Counted from the stretch's first letter, positions 34,144-43,738 are shown. The stretch is DNA of 47,083 nucleotides from Pontibacter qinzhouensis (GCF_008017455.1 NZ_VRTY01000044.1:1-47083), one strand, 5' to 3'. The notes: generated by a model from the sequence alone, not told the origin. Program-made: numbers and translations.

Positions 34144-36519
34144 TTAGAATGGATAGCCAATGGCAATATTCAAGGTCATGCCAGTGTCGCCGGTAAAGCC
34201 GAAGTTAAAGTCTTTAATCACGTTACGCTCGCCGGGCGGCAGGTAAGGTACGCGCACCGGAATACCAAAGTCTAACCTGATCACGAAGAACTCAATATCG
34301 ACACGAACGCCAACACCTGTACCCACTGCCAGTTGGTTCATAAAGGTACTGGTGTTAAAAACACCTCCCGGCCGGTCAACTTCGCCAGTTGTAGGGTTAA
34401 CCGTTTCGCGCAGAAGCCAGATATTACCTGCATCCACAAACAAGGCTCCTTTTACAAATCCGAATATAGGGAAACGGTACTCTACGTTGGCTTCCAGTTT
34501 AATATCGCCGGTTTGGTCAAAGAACGAGAAAAGCAGCGAATCAGGTACATCGTAAGTGCCCGGACCAATACTACGTGGCCTAAATGCCCGGATACTGTTC
34601 GGACCGCCAATCGAAAATTGTTTTACATAAGGCATGGTGCTGGAGTTGCCGTAGGAGAAACCTACACCTGTAAGCAGGCGAGTAGCAATCTGGCTGGATG
34701 CACCTACCTTCATATAATACCGGAAGTCGTTCTGGATGCGGCTGTATTGCGAATATGCCTGCCCGAACAGAGTACGGGGCGCCTCTTCTTCAGGGCTGTC
34801 GGCGCCTGTAAGGCTTTGCAGAGCATTCACCATGTTACCAGATACATCTAACGAAACATCGTTGTAAAACTGGTGTTTACGCTCTTTTATGGCCTGGTTG
34901 CTATAGGTAAACCGGTACATGGAGCCAATAATGAACTGTTCTTCGAAGCTACGTTGCAGCAGCCGGTTATTTGCCAGTATTTCCTCGAAAGCTGGCTGCG
35001 TTCTGACAAGCTGTACGTACTGCAGGTTAATGGGCGTGATTTCGTGCGTAATGGTTTGCTTAGGTCTCCAGTTGTAGCCATAAGAGGCATTGTAGGAGTT
35101 CATCTGGAAAAAATTAACCCGGTTCAGAAAGTTAAAACCTACGTTAATACGGGTTTTGGGCACAAATTCGGTACGTAAGTTACGCATTCGGAACGGCGAT
35201 ACAATACGCGGAATGATCAGGTTCGTCTGCACCCCCAACTCATACGAGGTCAAATTTGAATTCAGGTTTTCCTCACCGGTTTCAGGATTTTCGCGGTCGG
35301 AGCCTCTGCCACCCACCAGGCTCTCGAAAGTACCGGTAAAATCCACAGTCAGTAATTCAGAGCCTTTAAAGGCATTCCGGTTCCGGAAAGAAGCGAGCAA
35401 GCCCGGACCAGCAAAGCCATTGGTTTTATTCACCATCTGCGCCTCCATCCGCAACGATTTCTTAAGAGCAGGAGTGAGGTAGAGAAAGGCATCTAACCGA
35501 TCGTTGGTGGTGGTATCGGGCTGGTACTCCAGGTTCACGAACTTGTATGCAGGTAAGCCCATCAGGCGGCTTACGGTCAGGAGCTGGTTCTGCCGGGTGT
35601 ACAGGCTGTCCGGGTACAGGAAAACGCCTCTGAGCAAGTGCTTTGCCTTTACATAGTCCTCGCTCGGTATGTAACGGTATCCGCGAATGTTCAGGGTGTC
35701 GTTTGTACTGATGCTGTCGTTCAGGAAATAATCGGCATGAATAAAAACGTCGTCTATCTTATAAGCCTGCAGTGTTCGGGGTGGTGCCGCACTTTTTATT
35801 CTAACCAATACATCAGCCTTTCTGTCGCCAGCCGTAGTGTCTACACTAAAAATAAGCAGGTCCGGACTGAAGTAGAAGTAGCCTTTGTTCTTCAGTACGG
35901 CATCGATGCGCACACGCTCCTGCGTCATGGTCGACAGGTCGTAGGGGTCATCGGGTTTTAGCAGCGATTCCGCCTGCGTCTGTTGAATAGCTTTATGTAT
36001 CGGTAAAGAGTCGTCCAGGGTGTAGGCTATTTTACGGATGCGGTAAGGCTCGCCTATGTTTGCTGTCCAGTTAATAGTGGCCTTTTTCTTTTTGATGCTG
36101 GTGTTGCTGCTGACCTGGTTTACAAAGTAACCTCTGTTGTGCAGGCGGCTGCTCATTACATCGCTCACGGTGTTGGTATCTACTTCGGAGAGAAGCACGG
36201 GCGGCTCGCCTAGTTTGTTCTGTATCCAGTTGCCAAGGCCTTTTTCTTTTTCGGTGTAAAAGGCATTATAGATCCAAAGCTTTGGGCGGAGGCCGAAAAT
36301 GGAAGCGTTTGGCTTAGGGCGTACCGTACCGCTTAACTCAGTGGCTAGCGCCGAAGAGCGTTTACTGCTATCTTTTTCGTCGTTTACTTTTATTTTAAAA
36401 CCGGCAAACAGGGCATCGCCTTCCGGAACGGTTTTGGTGCTGCTGCAACTCCAGAAAAGGAGCGTGAGCAGCAACAAACTTGCAAATGAAAAAGATGAAC
36501 GAAGTATTTTTGCTGACAT
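34144..36519 (-). CDS. tamL: Lipidated TamA/BamA-like outer-membrane protein (TamL)
   Basis: A 791-residue outer-membrane protein with a lipoprotein signal: hydrophobic LLLLTLLFW, lipobox SCS with Cys near 25. The region to about 320 contains POTRA-like repeats (for example IRKIAYTLDD and RVRIDAVLKNKGYFYFSPD). The rest is a beta-barrel of the Omp85 family. A block ANVEYRFPIFGFVKGALFVDAG and the terminal IAIGYPF (aromatic C-terminus) are typical. In Bacteroidota the lipidated TamA homologue is called TamL and works with TamB. It follows tamB with a 7-base gap, in one operon. Confidence 0.88.
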   Translation of the reverse strand: MSAKILRSSFSFASLLLLTLLFWSCSSTKTVPEGDALFAGFKIKVNDEKDSSKRSSALATELSGTVRPKPNASIFGLRPKLWIYNAFYTEKEKGLGNWIQNKLGEPPVLLSEVDTNTVSDVMSSRLHNRGYFVNQVSSNTSIKKKKATINWTANIGEPYRIRKIAYTLDDSLPIHKAIQQTQAESLLKPDDPYDLSTMTQERVRIDAVLKNKGYFYFSPDLLIFSVDTTAGDRKADVLVRIKSAAPPRTLQAYKIDDVFIHADYFLNDSISTNDTLNIRGYRYIPSEDYVKAKHLLRGVFLYPDSLYTRQNQLLTVSRLMGLPAYKFVNLEYQPDTTTNDRLDAFLYLTPALKKSLRMEAQMVNKTNGFAGPGLLASFRNRNAFKGSELLTVDFTGTFESLVGGRGSDRENPETGEENLNSNLTSYELGVQTNLIIPRIVSPFRMRNLRTEFVPKTRINVGFNFLNRVNFFQMNSYNASYGYNWRPKQTITHEITPINLQYVQLVRTQPAFEEILANNRLLQRSFEEQFIIGSMYRFTYSNQAIKERKHQFYNDVSLDVSGNMVNALQSLTGADSPEEEAPRTLFGQAYSQYSRIQNDFRYYMKVGASSQIATRLLTGVGFSYGNSSTMPYVKQFSIGGPNSIRAFRPRSIGPGTYDVPDSLLFSFFDQTGDIKLEANVEYRFPIFGFVKGALFVDAGNIWLLRETVNPTTGEVDRPGGVFNTSTFMNQLAVGTGVGVRVDIEFFVIRLDFGIPVRVPYLPPGERNVIKDFNFGFTGDTGMTLNIAIGYPF

Positions 36520-36526
36520 AAATTAA

Positions 36527-39500
36527 CTATTCTATAGCCTCTGTTTTAAGTTTCTGGGCGCTTTCTTTTCTTCTTTCCTCCATTTTCTCCTGGCGTTTCT
36601 CCACATTTCTGAAAAGATCTGCAAAGTCGTCGTACTCGCGTTCAAAGATGAGCGAAAGTCCTGTTGCCCGCACATCGCCTTCGAGGTAGCCCTCATACTG
36701 GTTGCGCTGGAAACCACGCACACGCAGCCTGCCATCTTTGGTAATGGAATACTCCACCGATACATCGCCACCGAAGCCGCTCATAGAGTTGGTGTTTTCT
36801 GACTGGCCTTCTATGCCGATGTCGGTACCTACCCGCACTGTTAACCTGTCGTTCAGGAACTGCTGGCGCACCGCCACATTCAGGTCGGTACGGCCCTCAG
36901 CAGAACCTGATGAGTAGTCTTCGTACGAGTTTACACCTACTTCGAGGCCCAGGCCACCGGCATAGCGATCGGTGAGGGCATTCAGCTGATCAGTCATAAC
37001 GGAGCTTAAGCTGCCTCTTGCCGAGGCTGCCAGGCTGCCTCCTGTGCTGGCAAGTGGGTCTAGTGCCATAAAGCGGCCAAGTACGAGTAGCGAGAATACT
37101 TGCTTGCTCATTTCGTTTTCATCCTGGCGCAGCACGGCCAGTTGTTCTGTCACAAGAGCACCTACACCGCTTCCGCGTTCCTCTTCCGGCAGCTCAATGT
37201 CGAATCCTATTTCTGGCTTCATAATTTCGCCGGTTACAATTACCTGCACCTCAAACGGAAGCTGGTTGCGCCAGGCAGGCTGTACTTGCCCTTGGGCCTG
37301 GTCCTGCAGTAGCTCCATAGGGGCAGTGCGTACGTTGTATATGGTGGTAATGTTTACATCTGCATAGAGCGGGTCTCCGGTCCAGGCTATGTAGCTGCCC
37401 TCTGCTATATCGAGTTGCCTTGACACCAGGTCGTAAAAGTCCATGCTGTACTGGCCTTCTGTAATCTCATAACGCCCCGACATGTTTATCTGTCCGCTTG
37501 GCTGAATACCTATTACCAGCGGGTCTGCGTTGCCTCTTACTACCAGATTATCGCCGGTGGCCGGATCTATGATAATGGTCATCGGGGTAGCATCTGTTAC
37601 TTTAAGCGATACATTTATGTCGGCACCAACAAAACCAGTGGCTGTAGAGTCTTCCAGTTCGCGGCCTACAATGGCTGTCAGCGCATCGTTTAGTTGTACA
37701 AATTCTACAATGCCTTCTCGCTCGGCTGCTCCTGCTTCATCTGCCGGAATAACCGCCGTAAAGTCAGAGCCATCCAGCACCGACACATTCAGGTCCAGCA
37801 CAGGGTGCGCCATGTCGCCGGTTATTTTGGCATTGGCTCCTAAAAGTACTGTTCCATAAAAGAGGTCGTTATCCTGTGCAGTGGAGTTCATGGCCAGGAA
37901 GCGGTCTGAATTAACGCGCAGGTCAAACTGGTAGTCGAGGTAATCCTGGGTCAGAATATTCCCTTTCACGACCATGGTATTGTTGAGCGAATCGGTGAGT
38001 GTAAAGTTCGGGAAGTTAATGCCTTGCTCGTTAAACACCAGCCGCTCGTTCTGCAGCCTGTATACCGAGTTGAGCATAGCTACATTAAACTGTGCCTGGT
38101 TAAAGTTCAGGTCGCCACTAATGTTAGGGTCGTCTACGGTGCCGGTTATGCGGAGCCTGCCACTGATGTTGCCGCCCATATCTTTTACCATGCCCATGGT
38201 AAAGCCCTCTAAGGCCGCCAGGTTTATACTCCCAATGTTGGCATCGAGGTTAAGCAGGCTCTCATTTGGCTGCGCCTCGTAGAATCCGGTTATCTTCAAC
38301 TGGTTACCATTGCCAGTTAGGCCAGCCTCTAAATTATAGCGTGTGCCATCGTCGGTACTGGCAAGTACGCCAATGTTGCCTACAGGCACACCCATATATG
38401 CCAGATCAGAGAGCGTAATATCAGAAGTGAAAGCCATGGTGCCTTCCATCAGGTTTCGGATAGTAGCTTCGCCGTTAATGATACCGGCAATCATACTGTC
38501 TTCCTGCTGAAAAGACTCCATCAGGTAAGCAATATCAAAGTTTGCGAATTCTACTTGCAGTGGCGCGTTGGAGGTGGCCTCACCAATACTGTTCACAAGC
38601 AGGTAGCTATTGCCGCGTTCCAAACGAATATTGTTGGCATAGAGCAGGTTGGTGTCGAACTGCAGGTAATTTTCTTCCGGAACGGTCCACCTGTCGCCGT
38701 TTATTACCAACTGGTCCTGGGCAAAAGAGAAACGGTAGCCGGTATCGAGGCTATTAAGCAAACCACCGATTACAAATTGCTCGTTGCCGTTGTTCTCCGA
38801 TATAGAGAGCCTGGTGCTGATGTCGTTGTCGCGGGCAGCACCATCGAGGGCAATGTTCTGCACCATTAAAGCCGGTGAAGACAGCTCCTGCAGGTTAAGC
38901 TGGTACCCTAGTTGCTCCCGGTTACCTCTTACCTGCAACGATAGGTTCTTCAGCACAAAATCGGTATACTCTATCAGGCTGATGGCGGCATCCATGTTCA
39001 ACTCGTTCGTTTGGCCATTGTAGGAGGCCGTAATCGGACTGGTTATATTCAGCGCCTCCAGGTCAGGTACAAAGGCTGTTATCAAATCGGTGCGTTTCAG
39101 ATTTATCTCTACTGTAAAATCTTCCAGGTTCGAATCAGCAGGGTAGGGTGGGTCCGGGTGCAGGTCGAAGAAGTTCGAGAAATGTTTTTCGAGGGCAGTA
39201 GGCAAGGTAGCCAGGCTGTTCCGGAAACGCATGTTGGCATCGAGCAGGTTAGAAGCCACCTGCAAGGCCACCCCCGGCCCTGTCTGATCCAGGGTCAGGC
39301 CGAGTGAGTCTATCGGGAATGTATGCTGGTTCTGGCGAATCAGGAAATCGCGCATCTCCATGGTACCGCTAATGGTGCTGGCATCTGCCCCTCTGAAATT
39401 GCCTTTCACATAGCCTTTCATAGCCAGGTCGTCGGGGTACAGGTTCAGTGCCTTCAGGTCCACGCTGTCCAGTTCCAGGGTAAAGGCGTAGGCAGGTTGT

Positions 39501-41689
39501 TCTGCATTGCGCATGTTTACATCCGCATTCAGCACAAAGTCCAGGTTCTGGTCTTCGGAAGTGGCATTTACAGTATAGATGTTCTGGTTAATGGTGGCAT
39601 TTGCCAGTATGTTGCTGTAGGTATAATCGTTGTAGTTAAATTCGCGGATGTTGGCTTTCACCTGTGCCCGCATGGTTTCAGGGTCCATGCCGGTGCCGGA
39701 GGCTGTTAGTTGCATACTTACACGGCCAAGCCCCAAAGTATCGATCAGTATCTGCCCCAGGTCGAGCTGGTTTACGTTTACGGTGGCTCTGAATGGTTCT
39801 GCACCGGCAGGGCCAGGTTGCATGTCTACGTTGGCTGTAATGTTACCGACAGAACTTCTGACATTGGCGTCCGCATCGAAATTGGTGAGAGTGCCGCGGT
39901 AATTGCCCGTCATGCTGATGGTGTTGGGTATGCGTATATCAGGAGGTAACACCCCGGGAGGGCTCAGAGCCTGTACATCGGTGCGGGTGGTGGCAAACTG
40001 GTTTATGCGCAGGTTTAGGTACATGCGGTCGGGGTTCATGGGGTTGCGCACGCTGCCACTAACATCGGCGCGTGTACCTTGCAGGCCGGCTATTTGCAGT
40101 TTGTTAATGGTTACCACATCGTTCAGCGCGCCGCTTGCCTGCCCATCAATACGAATGGTAGAATTGGCTATTTTGCGGAAAGCAGGATCTACGGTAAGGT
40201 CGGGAGCAAAGAAGCCTACATCTTTCATGCCGATGCGGCTGCCCTGCAAGTCGAGCGAAAAGGCTAGGAGCTCCGGGTTCTCGGCCACGGCATCTAACGA
40301 CGGGTAACGCACCACCAGTTCAGGACCGAAATTGCTGTTGTCGGTTTGCAGGTCGAGATTAGTAAGGCTGGCGCTGGTAGAGTCTACCCGTATGGCTGCC
40401 TGAAAGTTGTTAACTCTGAAGCCGCTTTTCTCCGCTAACTTTAGCTGATTTAGGTCTATTTCGATCTGATTCTGACTGAAGACAAAGTTCTTCGCATTCA
40501 GCTCAACATCTTTAAAGAGCAGGTGGTCGTAATCCATGCCGCGTGGCTGGGCAGGTGTGTTAAAGTTATCGAACTTCACCTGCAGCCCCGATATATCCAT
40601 TTCATTCAGGTCTATTACCCAGTTAACAGGTTGCCCCTGCGTTTCTTCTACCGTTTCGTCCAGTTTCTCGGCGGTTCTGGCCGGGTTCACCGACAGCGAA
40701 TCGGCGGATTTATATTTTTCCTGCACGTATACCAGCGAGGTGTTGTGCAGGTCGAAACTCTTCAGGTCAATTTTGGCATTTGGTATATCAATGTCGTCGG
40801 TTACCAGCTCCGAGTCACCTAACTTTAATTCAATTCGTTGGTTGGCTACCTGGCTATGGTAACTTAGGTCAATGTTCTGTAACTGCACCCGGTTAAGGCC
40901 GAACTGCATTTCAAGAGGCTCAGATTCCTCTGTTTCAACAGGTAACTTGGTTTGTATAAAGCTGAAGGCGGTGTTGCGAAGCTCAATTTCATCTACCCTG
41001 TAAATTTCATTTTCCAGGTCCAGTTCGTCCATGGTTGTCAGGAACTTACCGATGCGGCCTTTTATCAGGTTGCCGCCTGCTTCATCTCTAAAATCGAGGT
41101 AAATGTTTTCCAGGTTAATCACGTCCAGGTTTAATTTCATGGCCGTGGCGGTGGTATCTACTGGTGCAGTGGTGGTGTCGGAGGCGAAAGCTTCCATTAT
41201 AAAGTCGAAATTGGCACTGCTGTCGGGCCTTATATGGACTTTGGCGGTGGCGTTCTGCAGGTCGATGGTGCCGATGTTTATTTCGCCTTTCAGAAGCGAG
41301 AATATTTTCAGGTCTACCCCCAGGCGCTCGCTGTACCAGAGCGTATCTTGCTGCTGGTCTTCGAGGTATACCTCTTTCAGCACAATAGAATTGCGCCAGT
41401 CGGTGGTGAAGCCGCCGATTTCTACACGGGTGTCTAAGGTTTTGGCCAGGTATGAGGCGCCTTTCTGGGCGGCAAAATGCTGTACCTGCGGGAACTGTAA
41501 GGCTACGATGATCAGTACCAAAAGACCCACAATAAAGATCAACAGCCAAAGCAGGATCTTCAAGAATACTTTTCCGATATGTTTAGCAGAAGCGATAGGA
41601 AGTCGATGTTTAGTTTCTGAGTTGACTTTACGCAAGAATCGGCAGAAGGATAGGCTGTGTTTTAAAAAGTAACTATTTTTAGGACTCAA
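36527..41689 (-). CDS. tamB: TamB (DUF490) translocation/assembly module protein
   Basis: A 1720-residue protein, the largest in the window. An N-terminal membrane anchor (about 43-65, LLWLLIFIVGLLVLIIVALQ) is followed by a very long beta-helical region and a C-terminal DUF490/TamB domain ending near VLGRFMALDPLAS. TamB spans the periplasm to deliver lipids or barrels to the outer membrane with TamA or TamL. The frame has no ATG ahead of the anchor. The track-independent choices are a TTG at 41687-41689 or a TTG at 41633-41635, so the start is uncertain. Confidence 0.9.
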   Translation of the reverse strand: MSPKNSYFLKHSLSFCRFLRKVNSETKHRLPIASAKHIGKVFLKILLWLLIFIVGLLVLIIVALQFPQVQHFAAQKGASYLAKTLDTRVEIGGFTTDWRNSIVLKEVYLEDQQQDTLWYSERLGVDLKIFSLLKGEINIGTIDLQNATAKVHIRPDSSANFDFIMEAFASDTTTAPVDTTATAMKLNLDVINLENIYLDFRDEAGGNLIKGRIGKFLTTMDELDLENEIYRVDEIELRNTAFSFIQTKLPVETEESEPLEMQFGLNRVQLQNIDLSYHSQVANQRIELKLGDSELVTDDIDIPNAKIDLKSFDLHNTSLVYVQEKYKSADSLSVNPARTAEKLDETVEETQGQPVNWVIDLNEMDISGLQVKFDNFNTPAQPRGMDYDHLLFKDVELNAKNFVFSQNQIEIDLNQLKLAEKSGFRVNNFQAAIRVDSTSASLTNLDLQTDNSNFGPELVVRYPSLDAVAENPELLAFSLDLQGSRIGMKDVGFFAPDLTVDPAFRKIANSTIRIDGQASGALNDVVTINKLQIAGLQGTRADVSGSVRNPMNPDRMYLNLRINQFATTRTDVQALSPPGVLPPDIRIPNTISMTGNYRGTLTNFDADANVRSSVGNITANVDMQPGPAGAEPFRATVNVNQLDLGQILIDTLGLGRVSMQLTASGTGMDPETMRAQVKANIREFNYNDYTYSNILANATINQNIYTVNATSEDQNLDFVLNADVNMRNAEQPAYAFTLELDSVDLKALNLYPDDLAMKGYVKGNFRGADASTISGTMEMRDFLIRQNQHTFPIDSLGLTLDQTGPGVALQVASNLLDANMRFRNSLATLPTALEKHFSNFFDLHPDPPYPADSNLEDFTVEINLKRTDLITAFVPDLEALNITSPITASYNGQTNELNMDAAISLIEYTDFVLKNLSLQVRGNREQLGYQLNLQELSSPALMVQNIALDGAARDNDISTRLSISENNGNEQFVIGGLLNSLDTGYRFSFAQDQLVINGDRWTVPEENYLQFDTNLLYANNIRLERGNSYLLVNSIGEATSNAPLQVEFANFDIAYLMESFQQEDSMIAGIINGEATIRNLMEGTMAFTSDITLSDLAYMGVPVGNIGVLASTDDGTRYNLEAGLTGNGNQLKITGFYEAQPNESLLNLDANIGSINLAALEGFTMGMVKDMGGNISGRLRITGTVDDPNISGDLNFNQAQFNVAMLNSVYRLQNERLVFNEQGINFPNFTLTDSLNNTMVVKGNILTQDYLDYQFDLRVNSDRFLAMNSTAQDNDLFYGTVLLGANAKITGDMAHPVLDLNVSVLDGSDFTAVIPADEAGAAEREGIVEFVQLNDALTAIVGRELEDSTATGFVGADINVSLKVTDATPMTIIIDPATGDNLVVRGNADPLVIGIQPSGQINMSGRYEITEGQYSMDFYDLVSRQLDIAEGSYIAWTGDPLYADVNITTIYNVRTAPMELLQDQAQGQVQPAWRNQLPFEVQVIVTGEIMKPEIGFDIELPEEERGSGVGALVTEQLAVLRQDENEMSKQVFSLLVLGRFMALDPLASTGGSLAASARGSLSSVMTDQLNALTDRYAGGLGLEVGVNSYEDYSSGSAEGRTDLNVAVRQQFLNDRLTVRVGTDIGIEGQSENTNSMSGFGGDVSVEYSITKDGRLRVRGFQRNQYEGYLEGDVRATGLSLIFEREYDDFADLFRNVEKRQEKMEERRKESAQKLKTEAIE

Positions 41690-41773
41690 ATATTAGAAAA
41701 ATTGGCTGAGTAAGGGCTGGAGGTGGTTGAGCTGCTGGTAAAAAAAATGCCCGAACCAGCTTTTCTACACGAT

Positions 41774-41831
41774 AATTCACAAAAAAGCGGTAACTGCCAC
41801 ATCTATGGCAGTTACCGCTTTTTTGTGAATT
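41774..41831. terminator. Very strong bidirectional terminator
   Basis: A perfect 26-bp inverted repeat (arms 41774-41799 and 41806-41831, 6-base loop) with A6 and T6 tracts in the stem. It lies between the minus-strand S1/P1 nuclease stop (150 bases away) and the tamB start. Confidence 0.85.
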
Positions 41832-41842
41832 ATTCTAAGGGT
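41828..41842 (+). repeat. Fragment of the 60-bp element (partial copy M1)
   Basis: AATTATTCTAAGGGT resembles the left end fused to the GGGT of the right end, as if the middle were deleted. It overlaps the right arm of the terminator. Confidence 0.4.
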
Positions 41843-41906
41843 TCCTTTTTAGAGAAACTTCAGAAAATAGAATTTTAGTTTATTTCCAACACAAATTTTA
41901 AGGCTT

Positions 41907-41964
41907 AACCCTTGGCACTCAGAAGCCTGAAAAGCTTTTGAAGGGCTATTTTATTAGCATAATT
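41907..41964 (-). repeat. 60-bp dispersed element, copy M2
   Basis: Full reverse copy: AACCCTTGGCA left, AGCTTTTGAAGGGC core, TTATTAGCATAATT right. It lies 15 bases past the S1/P1 nuclease stop. Confidence 0.8.
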
Positions 41965-41979
41965 CCGCACAGCGCACTA

Positions 41980-42747
41980 TTAGCCATAAATTTCGTTTAG
42001 CAGACCCGCCAGCCTTACACCGCCCTGCAGCAGGCACTGTTGCACGGTGCCAAAGTGCTCGTAAGAATAGCGGTAGCTGAGTTTGTTATCGGCTGGTAAG
42101 TTATAAACGGCGGGCCGGAGCGGCATTGTGCCATAAGCCCAGTCGCGCACCGAGGTTGCCTGCCACTCCTTTACCTGTACTTTGGCTGGTTTGCCTAAAA
42201 AATGGGTAAGCTCGGTGTAACTCAGGTTTTTACCGTCTATCATGTCGCTGTCCCATACGCGGTGCAGGTTAGAGGGCTGTCCGAACCAGGTTACTTTAAC
42301 GGCATTGCCGCCCTGGTCGTCTTTTCCGCCAACGTGCATGGGCTGGTGCAGGTCACCGACAAGGTGCACCAGGTACTTCAGGTATTCCTGCTCGGTTTGC
42401 CGCGGCAGGTTACCTGCTTTCAGGGCAGCCACAATCTCTTCAATTTTCATAACGATGTCGCCATTCGGGTTTTTCGTGGTTTGCTCGTAGGTCATGCCAT
42501 CGGGAATGGTTACCCAGTGCCAGTCGTGGGTGTGGTTGTAGGCAGCATCCGATTTAATATCATCCATCCAGTTCGATACTTCAGCCAGCGAATTGTTTTC
42601 CAAAACAGCCATTACCTTTTTCAGAGCCTTTTTACTCAGGTGCTGTTCTGCCACCAGCCCAACCGCTCTGTGCCCGTTTTGTCCCCAGGCAGCTGCCTGA
42701 CCAATAGCCACTACTAACACTAAAAAGATGCTTACTAACTTTTTCAT
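41980..42747 (-). CDS. S1/P1-type nuclease, secreted
   Basis: A 255-residue zinc-dependent single-strand nuclease of the S1/P1 family. After a signal peptide (MKKLVSIFLVLVVAIGQAAA) the mature chain begins with the invariant Trp (WGQNGHR), whose main-chain N binds zinc. Further ligand motifs are NHTHDWHWV, HLVGDLHQPMHVG (a His-x3-Asp run) and NLHRVWD. The family cleaves RNA or DNA and has 3'-nucleotidase activity, and is usually periplasmic or extracellular. It is flanked by elements M2 and N. Confidence 0.92.
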   Translation of the reverse strand: MKKLVSIFLVLVVAIGQAAAWGQNGHRAVGLVAEQHLSKKALKKVMAVLENNSLAEVSNWMDDIKSDAAYNHTHDWHWVTIPDGMTYEQTTKNPNGDIVMKIEEIVAALKAGNLPRQTEQEYLKYLVHLVGDLHQPMHVGGKDDQGGNAVKVTWFGQPSNLHRVWDSDMIDGKNLSYTELTHFLGKPAKVQVKEWQATSVRDWAYGTMPLRPAVYNLPADNKLSYRYSYEHFGTVQQCLLQGGVRLAGLLNEIYG

Positions 42748-42853
42748 TTCAAGATTAAATTTGTACTAAAATTCCCCGGCCTTTAGATGTGCCGCTGGCC
42801 GCAAAGGTAAAAGTAATTCAGAAGTAAAGCCTTTATTAAAATGTTAGGAAATA

Positions 42854-42912
42854 AATTATTCTAATGAAACAGGCCTTCCGAAGCATTTGAGGTAAATTTT
42901 AGTCAAGGGTAC
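42854..42912 (+). repeat. 60-bp dispersed element, copy N
   Basis: Full copy: AATTATTCTAATGAAA, GGCCTTCCGAAGC, GTCAAGGGTAC. Its last base is the first base of the stop codon of the minus-strand DUF1684 gene. Confidence 0.87.
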
Positions 42913-43523
42913 TACTTCTTATCATCGAACCGGATGCCTGCAGGTATAGCTACTGCTAAGTTATTTTCTTTTGGCGGAATAGGACAGGAGTAGCCGGCGG
43001 CGTAAGCGCAGTAGGGGTTGTAGGCCTTATTAAAATCGAGCAGCATGGTTTCTCCTTCCGGAATGGTTAAGTCGAGGTAGCGGCCGCCGCCATAGGTGGT
43101 ATGGCCGTTGGTTTGGTCGGTAAAAGGCAGGAACAGGTGGTTGCGGTACTGCTCTGTTTTGCGCAGAGCCAGGTTCTGGTAAATGTTAAGTATGTGGGTT
43201 TGCCCGTGTAGCTCAAAAGTGAGTTCTCCATATTTTACATATTCCGGCAGCCTGTCTGTAGAAGTTTGCATTTTAAAGACTGGTTCCTGCGCGGTGCGTT
43301 TAAACCGGGCCTGCACCCGGTAAGCAAGGTCAATCTCGAAAAATGTGTGGCCGCTAAATTGTGTTAGTTTTTCTGGTGGTAACGGCGATTTTTCAGGGTC
43401 TTTGTAGGCCTCGTTCAGTTCCTGCTGGTAGGCCAGCAACTCCTGTACAGCTGTTGAGTCGGTTTGGCCAAAGGAGGGGCAAATGCAGGTAAAGGCAAGT
43501 AAGATTACGAGAAGCAATTTCAT
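42912..43523 (-). CDS. DUF1684 family exported protein
   Basis: A 203-residue protein with a signal peptide (MKLLLVILLAFTCICPSFG). It shows the DUF1684 signature: FLPFTDQTNGHTTYGGGRYL, LLDFNKAYNPYCAYAAGYSC and PIPPKENNLAVAIPAG. The family is widespread in Bacteroidota and actinobacteria. It may adopt a small beta-barrel fold, but the function is unknown. Elements N and O lie at its two ends. Confidence 0.88.
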   Translation of the reverse strand: MKLLLVILLAFTCICPSFGQTDSTAVQELLAYQQELNEAYKDPEKSPLPPEKLTQFSGHTFFEIDLAYRVQARFKRTAQEPVFKMQTSTDRLPEYVKYGELTFELHGQTHILNIYQNLALRKTEQYRNHLFLPFTDQTNGHTTYGGGRYLDLTIPEGETMLLDFNKAYNPYCAYAAGYSCPIPPKENNLAVAIPAGIRFDDKK

Positions 43524-43603
43524 GTATAGGTTATTTCGAAACAGGTTTAAGGGAGCTTGTATAGTAGTTCCGAAGGTAAGCAGTTTGGACTTAATTTTTG
43601 CTA

Positions 43604-43663
43604 ACTACCCTTGGCACTTATTTCCTCAAAAACCTTTGGAAGGCTGATTTCATTAGAATAATT
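43604..43663 (-). repeat. 60-bp dispersed element, copy O
   Basis: Full reverse copy: ACTACCCTTGGCA left, CCTTTGGAAGGC core, TTTCATTAGAATAATT right. It lies upstream of the DUF1684 start. Confidence 0.87.
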
Positions 43664-43681
43664 CAATACTAAAGTAAAAAT

Positions 43682-43722
43682 AAAGCGGCCGCTCCTGCCT
43701 TAGCAGAAACGGCCGCTTTTTA
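43682..43722 (-). terminator. Terminator downstream of catalase
   Basis: AAAGCGGCCG pairs with CGGCCGCTTT, with an inner CTGC-CTTA-GCAG hairpin. It lies about 20 bases past the stop of the minus-strand catalase gene. Confidence 0.8.
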
Positions 43723-43738
43723 GTTGCCATGTTAAATT

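Noticed and set aside
4108..43663. Reading the 60-bp repeats as integron attC sites or CRISPR repeats
   Set aside because: No integrase, no cas genes, no regular spacing; the intervening genes vary in length and orientation and the repeats are far apart.
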